Source of the DNA: Euryarchaeota archaeon UBA40
GTDB taxonomy: Archaea > Thermoplasmatota > Poseidoniia > Poseidoniales > Thalassarchaeaceae
Assembly: GCA_002506875.1 (NCBI GenBank)
Contig: DAYJ01000079.1
Location: forward strand, 1 to 39,456
Reading direction: 5' to 3'
Length of the DNA: 39,456 nucleotides
This document shows positions 9,221 through 18,425 of this stretch, one piece after another; position 1 is the first letter of the stretch, and every line of letters begins with the position of its first letter. Made by a program: the position numbers and the translations under genes. The notes under the pieces are model-generated. The model ran no database searches, had not been told where the DNA came from, and saw only the letters and a list, made by a program, of their open reading frames with translations.

Positions 9221-9232
9221 GTTTTATGAGGA
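9221..9232 (-). promoter_or_regulatory. Candidate TATA box of the subtilase gene
   Basis: Minus-strand CCTCATAAAACC lies in the 27-base gap after the gap gene. The ATAAAA core is centred about 36 bases before ATG 9189, which would put transcription start roughly ten bases before that codon. It is too close to the ATG at 9219 for that codon to be the start if this is the promoter. Evidence is position and composition only. Confidence 0.35.
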
Positions 9233-9246
9233 TGTGTGGATTCTGC

Positions 9247-10284
9247 TCAGAGACCATAGTATGCGGAGATTGCGGCATCTGTCTTGGCGACGCTTGCACG
9301 CCAGTCGGCTTCAGTGTTCATCATAGCACGTATACAATCCACATTCTCAGGGATAACATCGCTCTCCTGATGGATTGCTTGGAAGTAATAGAGACGGTCC
9401 CCATTGAGTTTGACACCATCTTCCCAGACAAAGATCTCGTGTAAATCGCCCCACTTGCGCCCGATGTCTCGAGCCATTTCCATGACCTCTGCCGTAGTAG
9501 TAATTCTGTCACCAGCGCCACTCATGATAATCACACGAGGAGTGTTGCGCCACATCTCAAGAACAGATTCTGTGGTCAGGCCGTGACCCTCAGGCAAATC
9601 TGCAACAATCGCATGGACGTGCATAATTGTCGTAGGAACAGCAACAGCAAGTGAATTGATCTCTATCTCCGGCTTAACAGTCATGACATCAGGACCATGG
9701 TGACTTGGAACCTTCAGTACCGGTGCGATGGCATTGATTGGACCCTTCTTAGAATCACCTGGATCCGCAGCTCGACGAATCATTGTGCATTCAACCTTGA
9801 GAGAGCCACAGTGCTCGTAGAGAGGAACAAGGGTCCGGGATAGCCCAGTGGTATTGCAAGATACTACACGGGCTCCATCTACACCAAGGTTGTCCGCATG
9901 GTTAGCGCTAGAGGTATAGGACCGCCCCGTGAGCGCATGCTTCTCGCCCCCTTGGAAGATGTGCTTGATACCTGCAGCCTTGTACTTGGCAAGGTTATCA
10001 GCACCCATCTTTCCAGGTGCACAGTCGATGACAACATCGGCTATGGCAAGTAAGTCAGAAAGCCCACCTTGACACTTGTAGCCTGATTCTGCGAAAGAGG
10101 AGATACGATCTGCGTCATCAAATGTGCAGTATAGTGGGAACCCTTTCTTCTCCGCTAGCCCACAACCAAACGAAGGCCCGGTCTTCGTGACACCCACGAT
10201 TTCCATATCATCCTGCGCGTCTACTGCATCAGCAACACGCTTCCCAATCGTTCCAAATCCATTGATGGCCACTTTGATACTCAT
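9247..10284 (-). CDS. gap: Type II (archaeal) glyceraldehyde-3-phosphate dehydrogenase
   Basis: 345 residues, the normal size of the archaeal phosphorylating NAD(P)-dependent enzyme. The Rossmann motif NGFGTIGKRV spans residues 8-17. The catalytic cysteine is Cys143 in VSCNTTGLSR, and the family signature RRAADPGDSKKGPINAI occurs at 170-186. The histidines in MHVHAIVADLPEGHG around 222-224 provide the base. It converts glyceraldehyde-3-phosphate to 1,3-bisphosphoglycerate, or the reverse in gluconeogenesis. A ribosome-binding site GAGG lies seven bases before ATG. The subtilase gene follows 27 bases downstream on the same strand, and the GXGXG gene diverges from it upstream. Confidence 0.97.
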   Translation of the reverse strand: MSIKVAINGFGTIGKRVADAVDAQDDMEIVGVTKTGPSFGCGLAEKKGFPLYCTFDDADRISSFAESGYKCQGGLSDLLAIADVVIDCAPGKMGADNLAKYKAAGIKHIFQGGEKHALTGRSYTSSANHADNLGVDGARVVSCNTTGLSRTLVPLYEHCGSLKVECTMIRRAADPGDSKKGPINAIAPVLKVPSHHGPDVMTVKPEIEINSLAVAVPTTIMHVHAIVADLPEGHGLTTESVLEMWRNTPRVIIMSGAGDRITTTAEVMEMARDIGRKWGDLHEIFVWEDGVKLNGDRLYYFQAIHQESDVIPENVDCIRAMMNTEADWRASVAKTDAAISAYYGL

Positions 10285-10317
10285 GTGACTTCCTCAGCCC
10301 GTCGCCCCCGCGGGCCT

Positions 10318-10330
10318 TCTATCAACCATT
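10318..10330 (-). promoter_or_regulatory. Candidate promoter element GGTTGATA of gap
   Basis: Minus-strand AATGGTTGATAGA is centred about 40 bases before the gap ATG, leaving room for a short leader with the GAGG ribosome-binding site. It resembles the GGTTRAAR elements before dnaJ and rps15 at the same distance. No experimental support. Confidence 0.35.
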
Positions 10331-10385
10331 CTCAGGCTGAATAGAGCCGAAGGGGTCAAGGACGGCCTTGAACCCCGGGTTGGCC

Positions 10386-11960
10386 ATGGAGTCCCGTTCA
10401 GAGATTACGCAGCGTAGCGTGCGCTTGAAACGAGACCTTTCCAAGATGCTTGACCAAGCCATCCAATTGGACCGTGCCGTCAAGATTGGATGGGGCAGAG
10501 ACGGAGAGGAAAAACCGAAGAAGCAGGAAACTGGCGTAATGACGCATCTTCCTGCTAAACTCAAGTTGCGCTTGTTAGGAGACATGGGAGATCTTGTAGG
10601 TAGTGCCAACAATGGTGCCCTGTTCGAGGTAGTTGGCACCGTTGGCCACATGGCATGTGCCTACCACCAGGACGGGAAGTGTACAATCACGAAGCAAACT
10701 GGCGACAGTGTTGGACTTGGGATGACTGGTGGAACCGTGATTTTACGTTCTGATACTGGAGCCGCAGCTGGCGAATCAATGTCAGGAGGACTGCTAGTTA
10801 TCCGGGGTAACGCCGGGAACCGCGTTGGAGCGGCTATGAACGACGGCACCATTGTCCTGATGTCGAATGCGGGTGAACAAATTGGGGAATGTATGACCGG
10901 GGGCCGAATCGTTGTCGATGGGCGGATTGAATCCCTAGGTAAAGGGGCTAAATCACGATCAATTGAAACCGAAGAACTTGTCGAGATCAACGATTTACTC
11001 TCACCTCATAGTTTCAAGTTGACAATGGACGCCACAATAATCGAAACTGACCCAGAAGATGGGACTCCAATCTTAGCACCTCAGAAGGGATCATCTGGTC
11101 GATTCGATGGCATCCGATTATGCGCACATGGTAATGCTCTCTCTACATCACACATGGTAACAATTGATTCCACAGTGAAAATGCCGACTACATCCACGGG
11201 ACTTGACCTCCGGAGCCCATGGATTCCGATTCTTACGAAAGGACCTTCCAAAGGTGGAAATGGGATTGATAGCCAGCCTTGCATGACAGATGCATCCCCA
11301 CGGTCGATTGATTTCGTACGTATCAGCGAAGAAAATTACTCGACCTTGCGAGAGGAATTATCCGAAGCAGGAGGTGCAGTGATCGACATAGGTGGATTCC
11401 CAAACCTGTCTGAATCAGTGATACATGGTCTCGCAGTTGTCGCATCAGGCTTCCTCCCTGCACGAGCACCTGTTGTCTTGATGGATAATGTAGACCATAC
11501 TGAGAGACTCCTGCGCATGACAGCTGAGCTTGGGCTGGCCGGTGCGATTGTCGATGTAAGGGCACTCGGATCAGCGCCTGCCATAGCAGCACTTCCAACT
11601 GTAGGCATAGTTCTCTCAAAGCAGAAGGTCGAGATGTCCGTTCTACTCCGAATTGATTGGACACCAACTGCAGCAGATATCCTTACAGTAGTCGCAGCGG
11701 GCATGCATGGTATTCTTGCCGAGCCATTCATCGGAGATGAAGCTCCGCCGACTACTGTGAAGAAAATCGCAACTACTCTAGATGCAGATATCCAATCCAG
11801 GGAAAAAGAGATGCGTGGTTGGCTCCAACAAATGGGAGCAGCAAGTCTGAGTGAACTCAAGCGTCACCACCTGAGGGCTAATTCCTATGAATCCGCGGCG
11901 ATGTCTGGCCTGAGATTGGAAGGGTACCGACAACCCCTCCCAATGTGGTCACGAAAATAA
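10386..11960 (+). CDS. GXGXG (glutamate-synthase/FwdC-like) protein fused to a reduced FMN-barrel-like domain
   Basis: About 524 residues from ATG 10386; a TTG at 10368 is the alternative. Residues 60-205 are a GXGXG right-handed beta-helix as in the last domain of glutamate synthase GltB and in formylmethanofuran dehydrogenase subunit C: repeated turns such as GDSVGLGMTGGTVILR and GEQIGECMTGGRIVVDG. From about 230 to the end the protein has alternating strand/helix segments (AVIDIGGF, PVVLMDNV, GAIVDVRA, VGIVLS, AAGMHGILAEPF) and a tail (MRGWLQQMGAASLSEL) resembling the end of the GltB FMN domain, but it is shorter and lacks the Fe-S cysteine cluster. No glutaminase domain is nearby. Function is unresolved; a role in glutamate metabolism is only an inference. 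Confidence 0.75.
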   Translation: MESRSEITQRSVRLKRDLSKMLDQAIQLDRAVKIGWGRDGEEKPKKQETGVMTHLPAKLKLRLLGDMGDLVGSANNGALFEVVGTVGHMACAYHQDGKCTITKQTGDSVGLGMTGGTVILRSDTGAAAGESMSGGLLVIRGNAGNRVGAAMNDGTIVLMSNAGEQIGECMTGGRIVVDGRIESLGKGAKSRSIETEELVEINDLLSPHSFKLTMDATIIETDPEDGTPILAPQKGSSGRFDGIRLCAHGNALSTSHMVTIDSTVKMPTTSTGLDLRSPWIPILTKGPSKGGNGIDSQPCMTDASPRSIDFVRISEENYSTLREELSEAGGAVIDIGGFPNLSESVIHGLAVVASGFLPARAPVVLMDNVDHTERLLRMTAELGLAGAIVDVRALGSAPAIAALPTVGIVLSKQKVEMSVLLRIDWTPTAADILTVVAAGMHGILAEPFIGDEAPPTTVKKIATTLDADIQSREKEMRGWLQQMGAASLSELKRHHLRANSYESAAMSGLRLEGYRQPLPMWSRK

Positions 11961-12006
11961 GCGAAGAGGTCAAACCGGAGAGTGAACAGCCCGGAATGGG
12001 ATCACA

Positions 12007-13758
12007 ATGCCGACCGTGACCTACGAACATGCCACAATCAGGGGGCTTCTCTCTCGATATGGCGTCATCCACGATCCTGATCTTTGGGAAGCGCAGTTAT
12101 CCAATATCGGGTGCGTGGTCGAAGGTTCAAACGACGAAGAGATAGAAATCGAAGTGTTTCCTGACCGTGCGGATCTCCTCTCTGTCGAGACCATGACCCG
12201 GGCTGCTCGCTCCTTCCTACACCAGCGAGTACAGGCTCCCATCCTCGATGTGGAAGATGGTGAGATGACGATGGAGGTGGAACGTGACATCGCTTCCATT
12301 CGTCCAGTAATCCTTGCTGCGGCCGTACGTGGCGTTGACACTGGGGAAACTGCTGAGGAAAGAGACGCATTCATCCAGAGCCTAATGGACCATCAAGAGA
12401 AACTACACCTTACATTGGGACGTCGTCGTCGTCTAGCTTCAATCGGCGTTCACGATCTCAACAGCCTTGCGCCACCGTTCAAGGTTCGTGCAGTAAGCCG
12501 CGACCATCGTTTCGTTCCTTTGGCTATGGAAGAAGCAATGAGCATTGATGAGATTCTAGAACACCATCCGAAGGGAATGGAATATGCACATCTGCTTGAA
12601 GGAATGAATTCGGTCCCGGTAATCGAAGATGCTGTCGGACGTGTGCTCTCATTCCCTCCAATCATCAACGGGAGCCATACTACCGTAGTTGAATCCACAA
12701 CTGACTTCCTGATTGACGTCACAGGCTGGGACCCTAGAGCCTGTGAAGCATCCCTTCTCCTCATCTGTCTCGCCCTACACGAGCGAGGTGGCACCGTAGA
12801 GAGTGTTCGGATGACATCTGCAACTGGAGAGATATTCCAGAGCCCCGATGGTAGTGCCCGACGTCATCACCTCCCAGCGAGATTACTTGAGCGAATCCTT
12901 GGAGGCCATATCGATTCGTCTCGAATAGCAAGTGCTCTTGAGCGTATGGGTGGCCGACTCGTCGAATCTCGCACTGCAACTGAAGGGCCTCGAAAGGCTG
13001 AACGTTGGGCGGATGCAGCAATTGGTGACCTCATCCATGTAATCGAAATGCCCAGATGGCGCTTCGACCTACTCCATCCTATTGACCTCGTTGAGGAAGT
13101 CGCAACTGGAATTGGCTACGAGAGCCTAGGCGAGGCAACTTCGACCCTCGCTCTTGAAGGAAAGCCTCTCGCACGCTCATCCCTTGTTCGCCGAATCAAC
13201 GAAAGCCTGTCATCCCAGGGCATTCAACAAGTCCAGAGCCTAACCCTATCCAACGACGAAGTTCAGTTTGAAAGGATGCGATGGAAAGCAGATAATGCGG
13301 TAACTCGTATCGCTAATCCAATTACGAATGAACATACTATTTTGCGCCAAAGCGTCCTCCCATCCCTACTATCTTTACTCTCAGCAAATCAACACCATGA
13401 ACTCCCCCAACGTGTCCAAGAATGTGGAGAGGTAGTCCGTGACCACACCAATAGATGGCGAGTATCTTGGGCATGTGCAGAGATAGGAACGGGATTCACC
13501 GGTGCGAAGGGGGTCGCACAGGCTCTAATGAGAGACTTAGGTGCAAGAGACGAGGTTAGTTTCCACGCCATCGATGATGGAGATGGACCTTGGATTCCAG
13601 GCAGAGGAGCCAAGGTAAAGGTGGGAGATATTTTCGTCGGACAATTCGGAGAAATAGATCCCACCGTATCCGAAAGATTTGGACTCAAAGTTCCAATTCA
13701 AGCTGGAGAATTCGATGTGGAAGCACTCTCTTCAGCAATCCCTGACCCATTACTCTGA
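12007..13758 (+). CDS. pheT: Phenylalanyl-tRNA synthetase beta subunit (archaeal type)
   Basis: 583 residues, slightly longer than the usual archaeal/eukaryotic beta subunit of about 550. Archaeal-form landmarks are FPDRADLLSVE near residue 51, the B3/4 editing-type region around 95-200, a B5 domain (residues 275-350, with HLPARLLERILG), and the C-terminal class-II-like core with DLVEEVATGIGYE. It pairs with PheS to charge tRNA-Phe with phenylalanine and edits mischarged tyrosine; pheS is not in this window. It follows the GXGXG gene by 46 bases. A weak promoter-like GGTCAAAC lies about 35 bases before the ATG. Confidence 0.95.
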   Translation: MPTVTYEHATIRGLLSRYGVIHDPDLWEAQLSNIGCVVEGSNDEEIEIEVFPDRADLLSVETMTRAARSFLHQRVQAPILDVEDGEMTMEVERDIASIRPVILAAAVRGVDTGETAEERDAFIQSLMDHQEKLHLTLGRRRRLASIGVHDLNSLAPPFKVRAVSRDHRFVPLAMEEAMSIDEILEHHPKGMEYAHLLEGMNSVPVIEDAVGRVLSFPPIINGSHTTVVESTTDFLIDVTGWDPRACEASLLLICLALHERGGTVESVRMTSATGEIFQSPDGSARRHHLPARLLERILGGHIDSSRIASALERMGGRLVESRTATEGPRKAERWADAAIGDLIHVIEMPRWRFDLLHPIDLVEEVATGIGYESLGEATSTLALEGKPLARSSLVRRINESLSSQGIQQVQSLTLSNDEVQFERMRWKADNAVTRIANPITNEHTILRQSVLPSLLSLLSANQHHELPQRVQECGEVVRDHTNRWRVSWACAEIGTGFTGAKGVAQALMRDLGARDEVSFHAIDDGDGPWIPGRGAKVKVGDIFVGQFGEIDPTVSERFGLKVPIQAGEFDVEALSSAIPDPLL

Positions 13759-13787
13759 ATCAATGGACAACTACGCAAAGAAAGGAA

Positions 13788-13799
13788 CGGGTTAAACCG
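13788..13799 (+). promoter_or_regulatory. Candidate GGTTAAAC promoter of the 687-residue surface protein
   Basis: The sequence ACGGGTTAAACC is centred 26-27 bases before the ATG at 13820, the expected TATA spacing for a leaderless archaeal transcript. No Shine-Dalgarno sequence lies between. It is one of four close matches to a GGTTRAAR element in the window. Confidence 0.5.
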
Positions 13800-13819
13800 C
13801 TCGAACCTGACCCTGCCAT

Positions 13820-15883
13820 ATGCACGTCTTGAGAGGAGGATGCATCGCCGTACTCTTCCTCCTCCTATCGGCGGCCATCCCAGCGTCAGAATCAATGATG
13901 ACCCCGGAGAGCGTGGAACGTGTGGCATCCCGTGAAGGAGGTGATGCCAATGGAACCAATGAGAGCACACTTCGTTTTGGGAGTCAAGATGGTTCGAACT
14001 TTCTAATATCCCCCGGTACATCTGTGACAATACTTGTCAATCTAACCAACGAGGGCAACGACACTGAATTAGTTAATCTCAGTATAGAGTCAGCGTCTGG
14101 ATGGAGTATCGATTGGACTAGAAACGGAACCCCTGAGATTGGAATAGATCAATACATGGAGGCTAGCGAACTAATCTGGATCGAATTCAGAATACATGTG
14201 CCAGAGGTTGTAAACGGCATGCCGCTAGCAGGAAGTCGCCACAATATCTCCGTAATGGCTTCACCATCTTCCGGCGGGCCAATGGAACATTGGAACTTCA
14301 CGATAGAGGTTGAACCTGTATCCGGTATCGAAATCGTGAGTATTGATGCAGAAGCTACGATTGACCCCGGACACAAACTTCGACTCCCGGTCGAGGTACG
14401 GAATCTTGGAAATCGCCCTGTAAGCATCCACCTAGATATTCTGGCTACTGATGCTCAAGGAACCCCGTTAACCGATACACCTCCAACACACTTCCTCTAC
14501 TCCAGTGGTTGGGCAGTTGGCGTCTTCGACGAATACAAGATTGCGAATCTTGCACCAAATGAAAGCGGTGTAGCTATTCTTGAATATGCAGCGCCATTTG
14601 ATGCTGAAGGGGAAATCCACATTCGAGTACTTGCTCAAGGATTGGATGACCCATTTACTATTCTTGAAGAGAACCAAACTGTTCGAATTCTTAGAGTCAG
14701 AGACGCATCATTGACCGAAGAGAATCCGGCTGCTTGCGAACGCATCGACCCTGGACAGACCTGTATCACAAGAATGGATTTGGAAAATCTTGGAAACTTG
14801 GAGGACTCGTTCACGATACATGTCACAGAGTCCCCGCCATGGGCTAGTGTGACAACTTCTTCTGAAGTATACAATGTGGGTGAATCTGGTACTCAAACAG
14901 CGATTCCGATTATGATTACTATCGATGAAGGGACAGACGCCCTACAGACAGGAAGCCTAGAAATCGAGGTCAAATCAGGGGGGATCACACACGCCACCAT
15001 CACACGGAATATCCAAGTTGCTCCCGTAATTGACTGGACACTCATCACAACACAGGATGGAAGAGAGGGGAATAACGTCATTATCTCAATTACAATTCGT
15101 AACGACGGGAATGATTTCGATGGAGTCATGGTTGCATTAGACATGGACGTGGATGCTGTTTTCGGCCTCATCCCCCCTGAAGATGCCCTTCATTCCGAAG
15201 CGGACCATGTCCGCTACTTCGAATGTAGAGATATTGAAGAAGGAATGAACATGACATTTCAGGCCTATTCTAGCGTCCCTGAAGGATTCACTGGAAATGG
15301 AACTGCGACACTAGAGTTGACTGTGCAAAGTATTCGTGACCCACAACAGAATTTCTCGGCTTCGACAAATATTGACTACACGGCCATCATTCAGAACCCC
15401 GTAGAGGAAAAAGAACCTTCTGCAATCGCTGTAGCATTCGAGAATTCACTAATTTTCTTGCTAGAATGGAATGGACTAGTGATGACAGTAATCGTCGTAG
15501 CAGTTGGTTCCATTCTGCTAAACCAGGCTCTCGTTCGTCGACAGAAGGACCTTGAGCGGATGAAGAGGGAAAATACTCCTGAAATCGAATCCAAGGAGAC
15601 AGTTTCGGATTGGACAAAACGGTTCTCTGAGCGGAGCACAGGGGCGCGAGAAAGCGTCATATCCCCAGAGGTGGAGTCAGATACCTTTGTCGAATCCTTC
15701 CGTTCAAAATCCAAACGTTCTGTAGAATCTCCTCGGATGGTGGATCAAGGTAAACTATCGCAGGCTAGCGATATCCTAGATCGGCATGAGGAGGAGGAGA
15801 GTATCGCCGCAGCGGACAACCTAGTGCTCGAACTCTTAGATGAGGGAGATAGCACCGACACGGTCTTCGACCTAGACCTATGA
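13820..15883 (+). CDS. Membrane-anchored secreted protein with NEW3/CARDB-like repeats
   Basis: 687 residues. N-terminal signal peptide (GGCIAVLFLLLSAAIPASES), then about 500 residues of beta-rich ectodomain made of repeated Ig-like units whose hallmark is an N-x-G-N turn (LVNLTNEGNDTELV, VEVRNLGNRPVSI, MDLENLGNLEDSF, ITIRNDGNDFDGV), as in NEW3 and CARDB domains. Many N-x-S/T sequons suggest N-glycosylation. A membrane helix at about 545-568 is followed by a hydrophilic cytoplasmic tail of about 115 residues, charged and probably disordered. There is no enzyme signature. The related repeats in the subtilase suggest a shared surface architecture. rnhB follows nine bases downstream, so they are probably co-transcribed. 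Confidence 0.85.
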   Translation: MHVLRGGCIAVLFLLLSAAIPASESMMTPESVERVASREGGDANGTNESTLRFGSQDGSNFLISPGTSVTILVNLTNEGNDTELVNLSIESASGWSIDWTRNGTPEIGIDQYMEASELIWIEFRIHVPEVVNGMPLAGSRHNISVMASPSSGGPMEHWNFTIEVEPVSGIEIVSIDAEATIDPGHKLRLPVEVRNLGNRPVSIHLDILATDAQGTPLTDTPPTHFLYSSGWAVGVFDEYKIANLAPNESGVAILEYAAPFDAEGEIHIRVLAQGLDDPFTILEENQTVRILRVRDASLTEENPAACERIDPGQTCITRMDLENLGNLEDSFTIHVTESPPWASVTTSSEVYNVGESGTQTAIPIMITIDEGTDALQTGSLEIEVKSGGITHATITRNIQVAPVIDWTLITTQDGREGNNVIISITIRNDGNDFDGVMVALDMDVDAVFGLIPPEDALHSEADHVRYFECRDIEEGMNMTFQAYSSVPEGFTGNGTATLELTVQSIRDPQQNFSASTNIDYTAIIQNPVEEKEPSAIAVAFENSLIFLLEWNGLVMTVIVVAVGSILLNQALVRRQKDLERMKRENTPEIESKETVSDWTKRFSERSTGARESVISPEVESDTFVESFRSKSKRSVESPRMVDQGKLSQASDILDRHEEEESIAAADNLVLELLDEGDSTDTVFDLDL

Positions 15884-15892
15884 GTCACACAC

Positions 15893-16663
15893 ATGATCGT
15901 AGGTGCTGATGAGGCTGGACGTGGCCCGGTACTCGGCCCCCTAGTAGTCGCCGCTGTCGCCATACCCGTTGCTGACCTTCAGCGACTAATCGACCTCGGC
16001 GTAGATGATTCAAAGGCACTTTCACCTAAAAAACGGGAAGAACTGAGTCAAATAATCCATGAAGAGCCGACTTGGCAGGTTTCTATCATCGAATGTTCCC
16101 CAGAACGAATCGATTTAACCATGGAAACAAAAACTCTCAACGATCTAGAAGTCGACCTCTTTGGTGAAGCAATCAATGGTTTGGAAATCGAACGCATCGA
16201 AGAACTAATCCTCGACGCCTGCGACACAAATGAAGCTCGATTCGGACGGAATGTCACTTCCAGAATATCTAGTATCAAAGTAGTTGAGGCAGTCATTTCC
16301 AAACATGGAGCAGATGCAGATAATCCGGTTGCTGGTGCGGCATCAATCGTAGCCAAGGTACATCGAGACAAAGTCATCGAATCTATCGCTAAAGATAGAG
16401 GATTCAATGTTGGTTCAGGCTACCCCTCCGACCCCAACACTCGATCGGTGCTGCCTATACTTCTCTCACAGGAACAACCGGATCAGGATCTTAGGTGGGG
16501 CTGGAAGACAGTAAAGCGACAATGGTCCGACTTGGGCAGGGGACTTGCTCCAAAACGTTCAGACTTCATAGAGGGACGCCGACAATCACGAATCGACCAA
16601 TGGTCTTCGGCAAGCGTCAAGAGCGAAGCCGACACATCGAGGGATGATAGCGATGACTTCTGA
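15893..16663 (+). CDS. rnhB: Ribonuclease HII
   Basis: 256 residues. It cleaves RNA in RNA-DNA hybrids, removing Okazaki primers and misincorporated ribonucleotides. The N-terminal catalytic motif is GADEAGRGPVLGPLVVAAV (Asp-Glu pair at residues 5-6). The later core contains NPVAGAASIVAKVHRDKVIE, the conserved RNase HII helix, and GSGYPSDPNT. The last 40 residues are hydrophilic and extend beyond the catalytic core, ending in an acidic DDSDDF. The gene starts nine bases after the surface-protein stop and overlaps the start of gltX, forming a compact transcription unit. Confidence 0.95.
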   Translation: MIVGADEAGRGPVLGPLVVAAVAIPVADLQRLIDLGVDDSKALSPKKREELSQIIHEEPTWQVSIIECSPERIDLTMETKTLNDLEVDLFGEAINGLEIERIEELILDACDTNEARFGRNVTSRISSIKVVEAVISKHGADADNPVAGAASIVAKVHRDKVIESIAKDRGFNVGSGYPSDPNTRSVLPILLSQEQPDQDLRWGWKTVKRQWSDLGRGLAPKRSDFIEGRRQSRIDQWSSASVKSEADTSRDDSDDF

Positions 16664-18380
16664 TCTTAACGACCCGGAAGTCGCGAAGGCGATTCGGAAG
16701 TTCGCTCTCCAGAATGCACTCGAGTATGATGGAGCCGGCGAGATGAAATCTGTGCTCGGCCGAATGTTCGGTGCGCACCCCAATCTCAAGAAGCATGCAC
16801 GGGACCTTGTGGGCCTAATCCAGAACGCTGTTGACGAAGCTAACAAACTGGCGAATGAAAAAGGCCTCGAACATGTCAGATTTCTGCTCGAAGAAGAGGC
16901 CCCTGAAGCATTAGAAAAGAGAGTCAAGGAACGGCGTGAAGGCCTCCGTCCTCTCGATGGAGAACCAACTGGAGTGGTGCTCCGATTCGCGCCTAATCCG
17001 AATGGACCAATGTCCCTAGGACATAGCCGAGGAGTTGTGATTAACAGCGAATTTGCCAGAATGCATGAGGGCGAAGTTATCTTGAGATTCGACGATACCG
17101 ACACAAAGAGAAAACCACCTTCAATCAAAGCCTACGACACCATCGCAAAAGAGTTCGAATGGATTACTGGCCGCGCACCAGATAGAATCGTTACCGCCTC
17201 TGAGAGAATGCCACTCTATCTCGCACATGTCATTGAGGATATCGAAGCTGAGCGAGCCTATGTGTGTACTTGTACTGCTGCCGAGTTCAAAGATCTTAGA
17301 GACGGTAAGGCACCCTGTCCCTGTAGAAGCTTAGCTGCAACTGAGCATGTAGAGCGATGGGGGAAGATGAACGACCCGAAAGGAGGATGGCAGGATGGAG
17401 ACGCAGTAGTTCGCATCCGTACCGATCTAAACCTACCGAATCCAGCCCTGCGCGATTGGCCTGCGCTAAGAATCCAAACTACCCCACATCCTATGGTAGG
17501 AGATACCTATCGTGTCTGGCCCCTTCTTGACTACCAATCTGCCATCGAAGATCATCTCCAAGGAGTGACGCATATAGTTCGAGGAAAGGATCTCATGGAT
17601 TCCACTCGGAAACAGACACTACTCTATGAGATGAGAGGATGGACCTATCCACATACATTGTACTGGGGGCGAGTTAAGGTCCATGAGTTTGGCAGCTTCT
17701 CTACCAGCGCGATGCGAACAGATATCGAAGCAGGCACCTATTCTGGCTGGGACGACCCGCGCCTCCCCACCATCGCCGCATTCCGCTCAAAGGGATACGC
17801 ACCAGAAGCGATTCGCTCTTTCTGGCTAGAGCAGGGGCTAACACAGAAAGATATCGCCGTGTCGATGAAGACCATCGAATCACATAACGTCAAGGCCATT
17901 GAATCCAGCACTCCACGATACTCCTTTGTCCAAGATCCTGTATCGCGAAGATTGGAGATGAATGAAACATGGCCATCAAATTGCTTCAATATACCCTCTC
18001 ACCCAGATAATGCTTCGATGGGGCATCGACAATGGCCAGCTCCTAAGAATGGTGACCTCATCCTTCTACAAGCCTCAGATCTTAGCGCAAACCTACGGTT
18101 GAAGGAATTCGCGGACGCGACCCTGACTGACAATTCAGCTACCGTTGAAAACTTCGATAGGTCTGATCGACGACAAATTGTCCACTGGGTTCTTGAGAAT
18201 CACTCGAAGAATGCTGTCATTCTCGTTGTCGTGGATAATAAAATTGAACATCGGACCGGTCGAATCGAAAACTGCGATATTGAAATAGGGCAGGTTGTCC
18301 AACTTGAGCGCATCGGATTTGCTACTTTAACTCAAATTCTTGAGGATGGCACACCTGTGTTTGCCTACTTACATGATTAG
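16653..18380 (+). CDS. gltX: Glutamyl-tRNA synthetase (archaeal class)
   Basis: 575 residues from ATG 16653, chosen because GAGGG lies nine bases upstream; ATG 16644 would add three residues. It attaches glutamate to tRNA-Glu, and in archaea without GlnRS also to tRNA-Gln for later amidation. Archaeal landmarks: a helical N-terminal extension of about 100 residues, the HIGH-like site in PNPNGPMSLGHSRG, RFDDTDTKRK, HIVRGKDLMDS, and the signature GWDDPRLPTIAAFRSKGYAPEAIR before the anticodon-binding beta barrels. The KMSKS-equivalent loop reads FSTSAMR, with alanine where a lysine is often found. The start overlaps the end of rnhB by 11 bases. Confidence 0.95.
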   Translation: MTSDLNDPEVAKAIRKFALQNALEYDGAGEMKSVLGRMFGAHPNLKKHARDLVGLIQNAVDEANKLANEKGLEHVRFLLEEEAPEALEKRVKERREGLRPLDGEPTGVVLRFAPNPNGPMSLGHSRGVVINSEFARMHEGEVILRFDDTDTKRKPPSIKAYDTIAKEFEWITGRAPDRIVTASERMPLYLAHVIEDIEAERAYVCTCTAAEFKDLRDGKAPCPCRSLAATEHVERWGKMNDPKGGWQDGDAVVRIRTDLNLPNPALRDWPALRIQTTPHPMVGDTYRVWPLLDYQSAIEDHLQGVTHIVRGKDLMDSTRKQTLLYEMRGWTYPHTLYWGRVKVHEFGSFSTSAMRTDIEAGTYSGWDDPRLPTIAAFRSKGYAPEAIRSFWLEQGLTQKDIAVSMKTIESHNVKAIESSTPRYSFVQDPVSRRLEMNETWPSNCFNIPSHPDNASMGHRQWPAPKNGDLILLQASDLSANLRLKEFADATLTDNSATVENFDRSDRRQIVHWVLENHSKNAVILVVVDNKIEHRTGRIENCDIEIGQVVQLERIGFATLTQILEDGTPVFAYLHD

Positions 18381-18392
18381 CCAAAACGCCGG

Positions 18393-18403
18393 ACGGTTGA
18401 AGG
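18393..18403 (+). promoter_or_regulatory. Candidate GGTTGAAG promoter of the 675-residue anchored protein
   Basis: ACGGTTGAAGG is centred about 27 bases before ATG 18426 and about 21 before ATG 18420. It nearly overlaps the GTG at 18405, which argues against that codon as the start. It matches the GGTTRAAR element seen at 13790 and, on the other strand, before rps15 and dnaJ. Confidence 0.45.
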
Positions 18404-18425
18404 AGTGAACCAACGTGGTATGCAC

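Noticed and set aside
11336..11860. 174-codon open frame opposite the GXGXG protein
   Set aside because: Antisense shadow rich in Ser, Arg and Ala with no recognisable fold; the plus-strand frame is continuous and has family motifs.
18405..18407. GTG start for the 675-residue anchored protein
   Set aside because: It falls just at the edge of the promoter-like GGTTGAAG box; ATG codons at 18420 and 18426 fit both the signal peptide and promoter spacing better.
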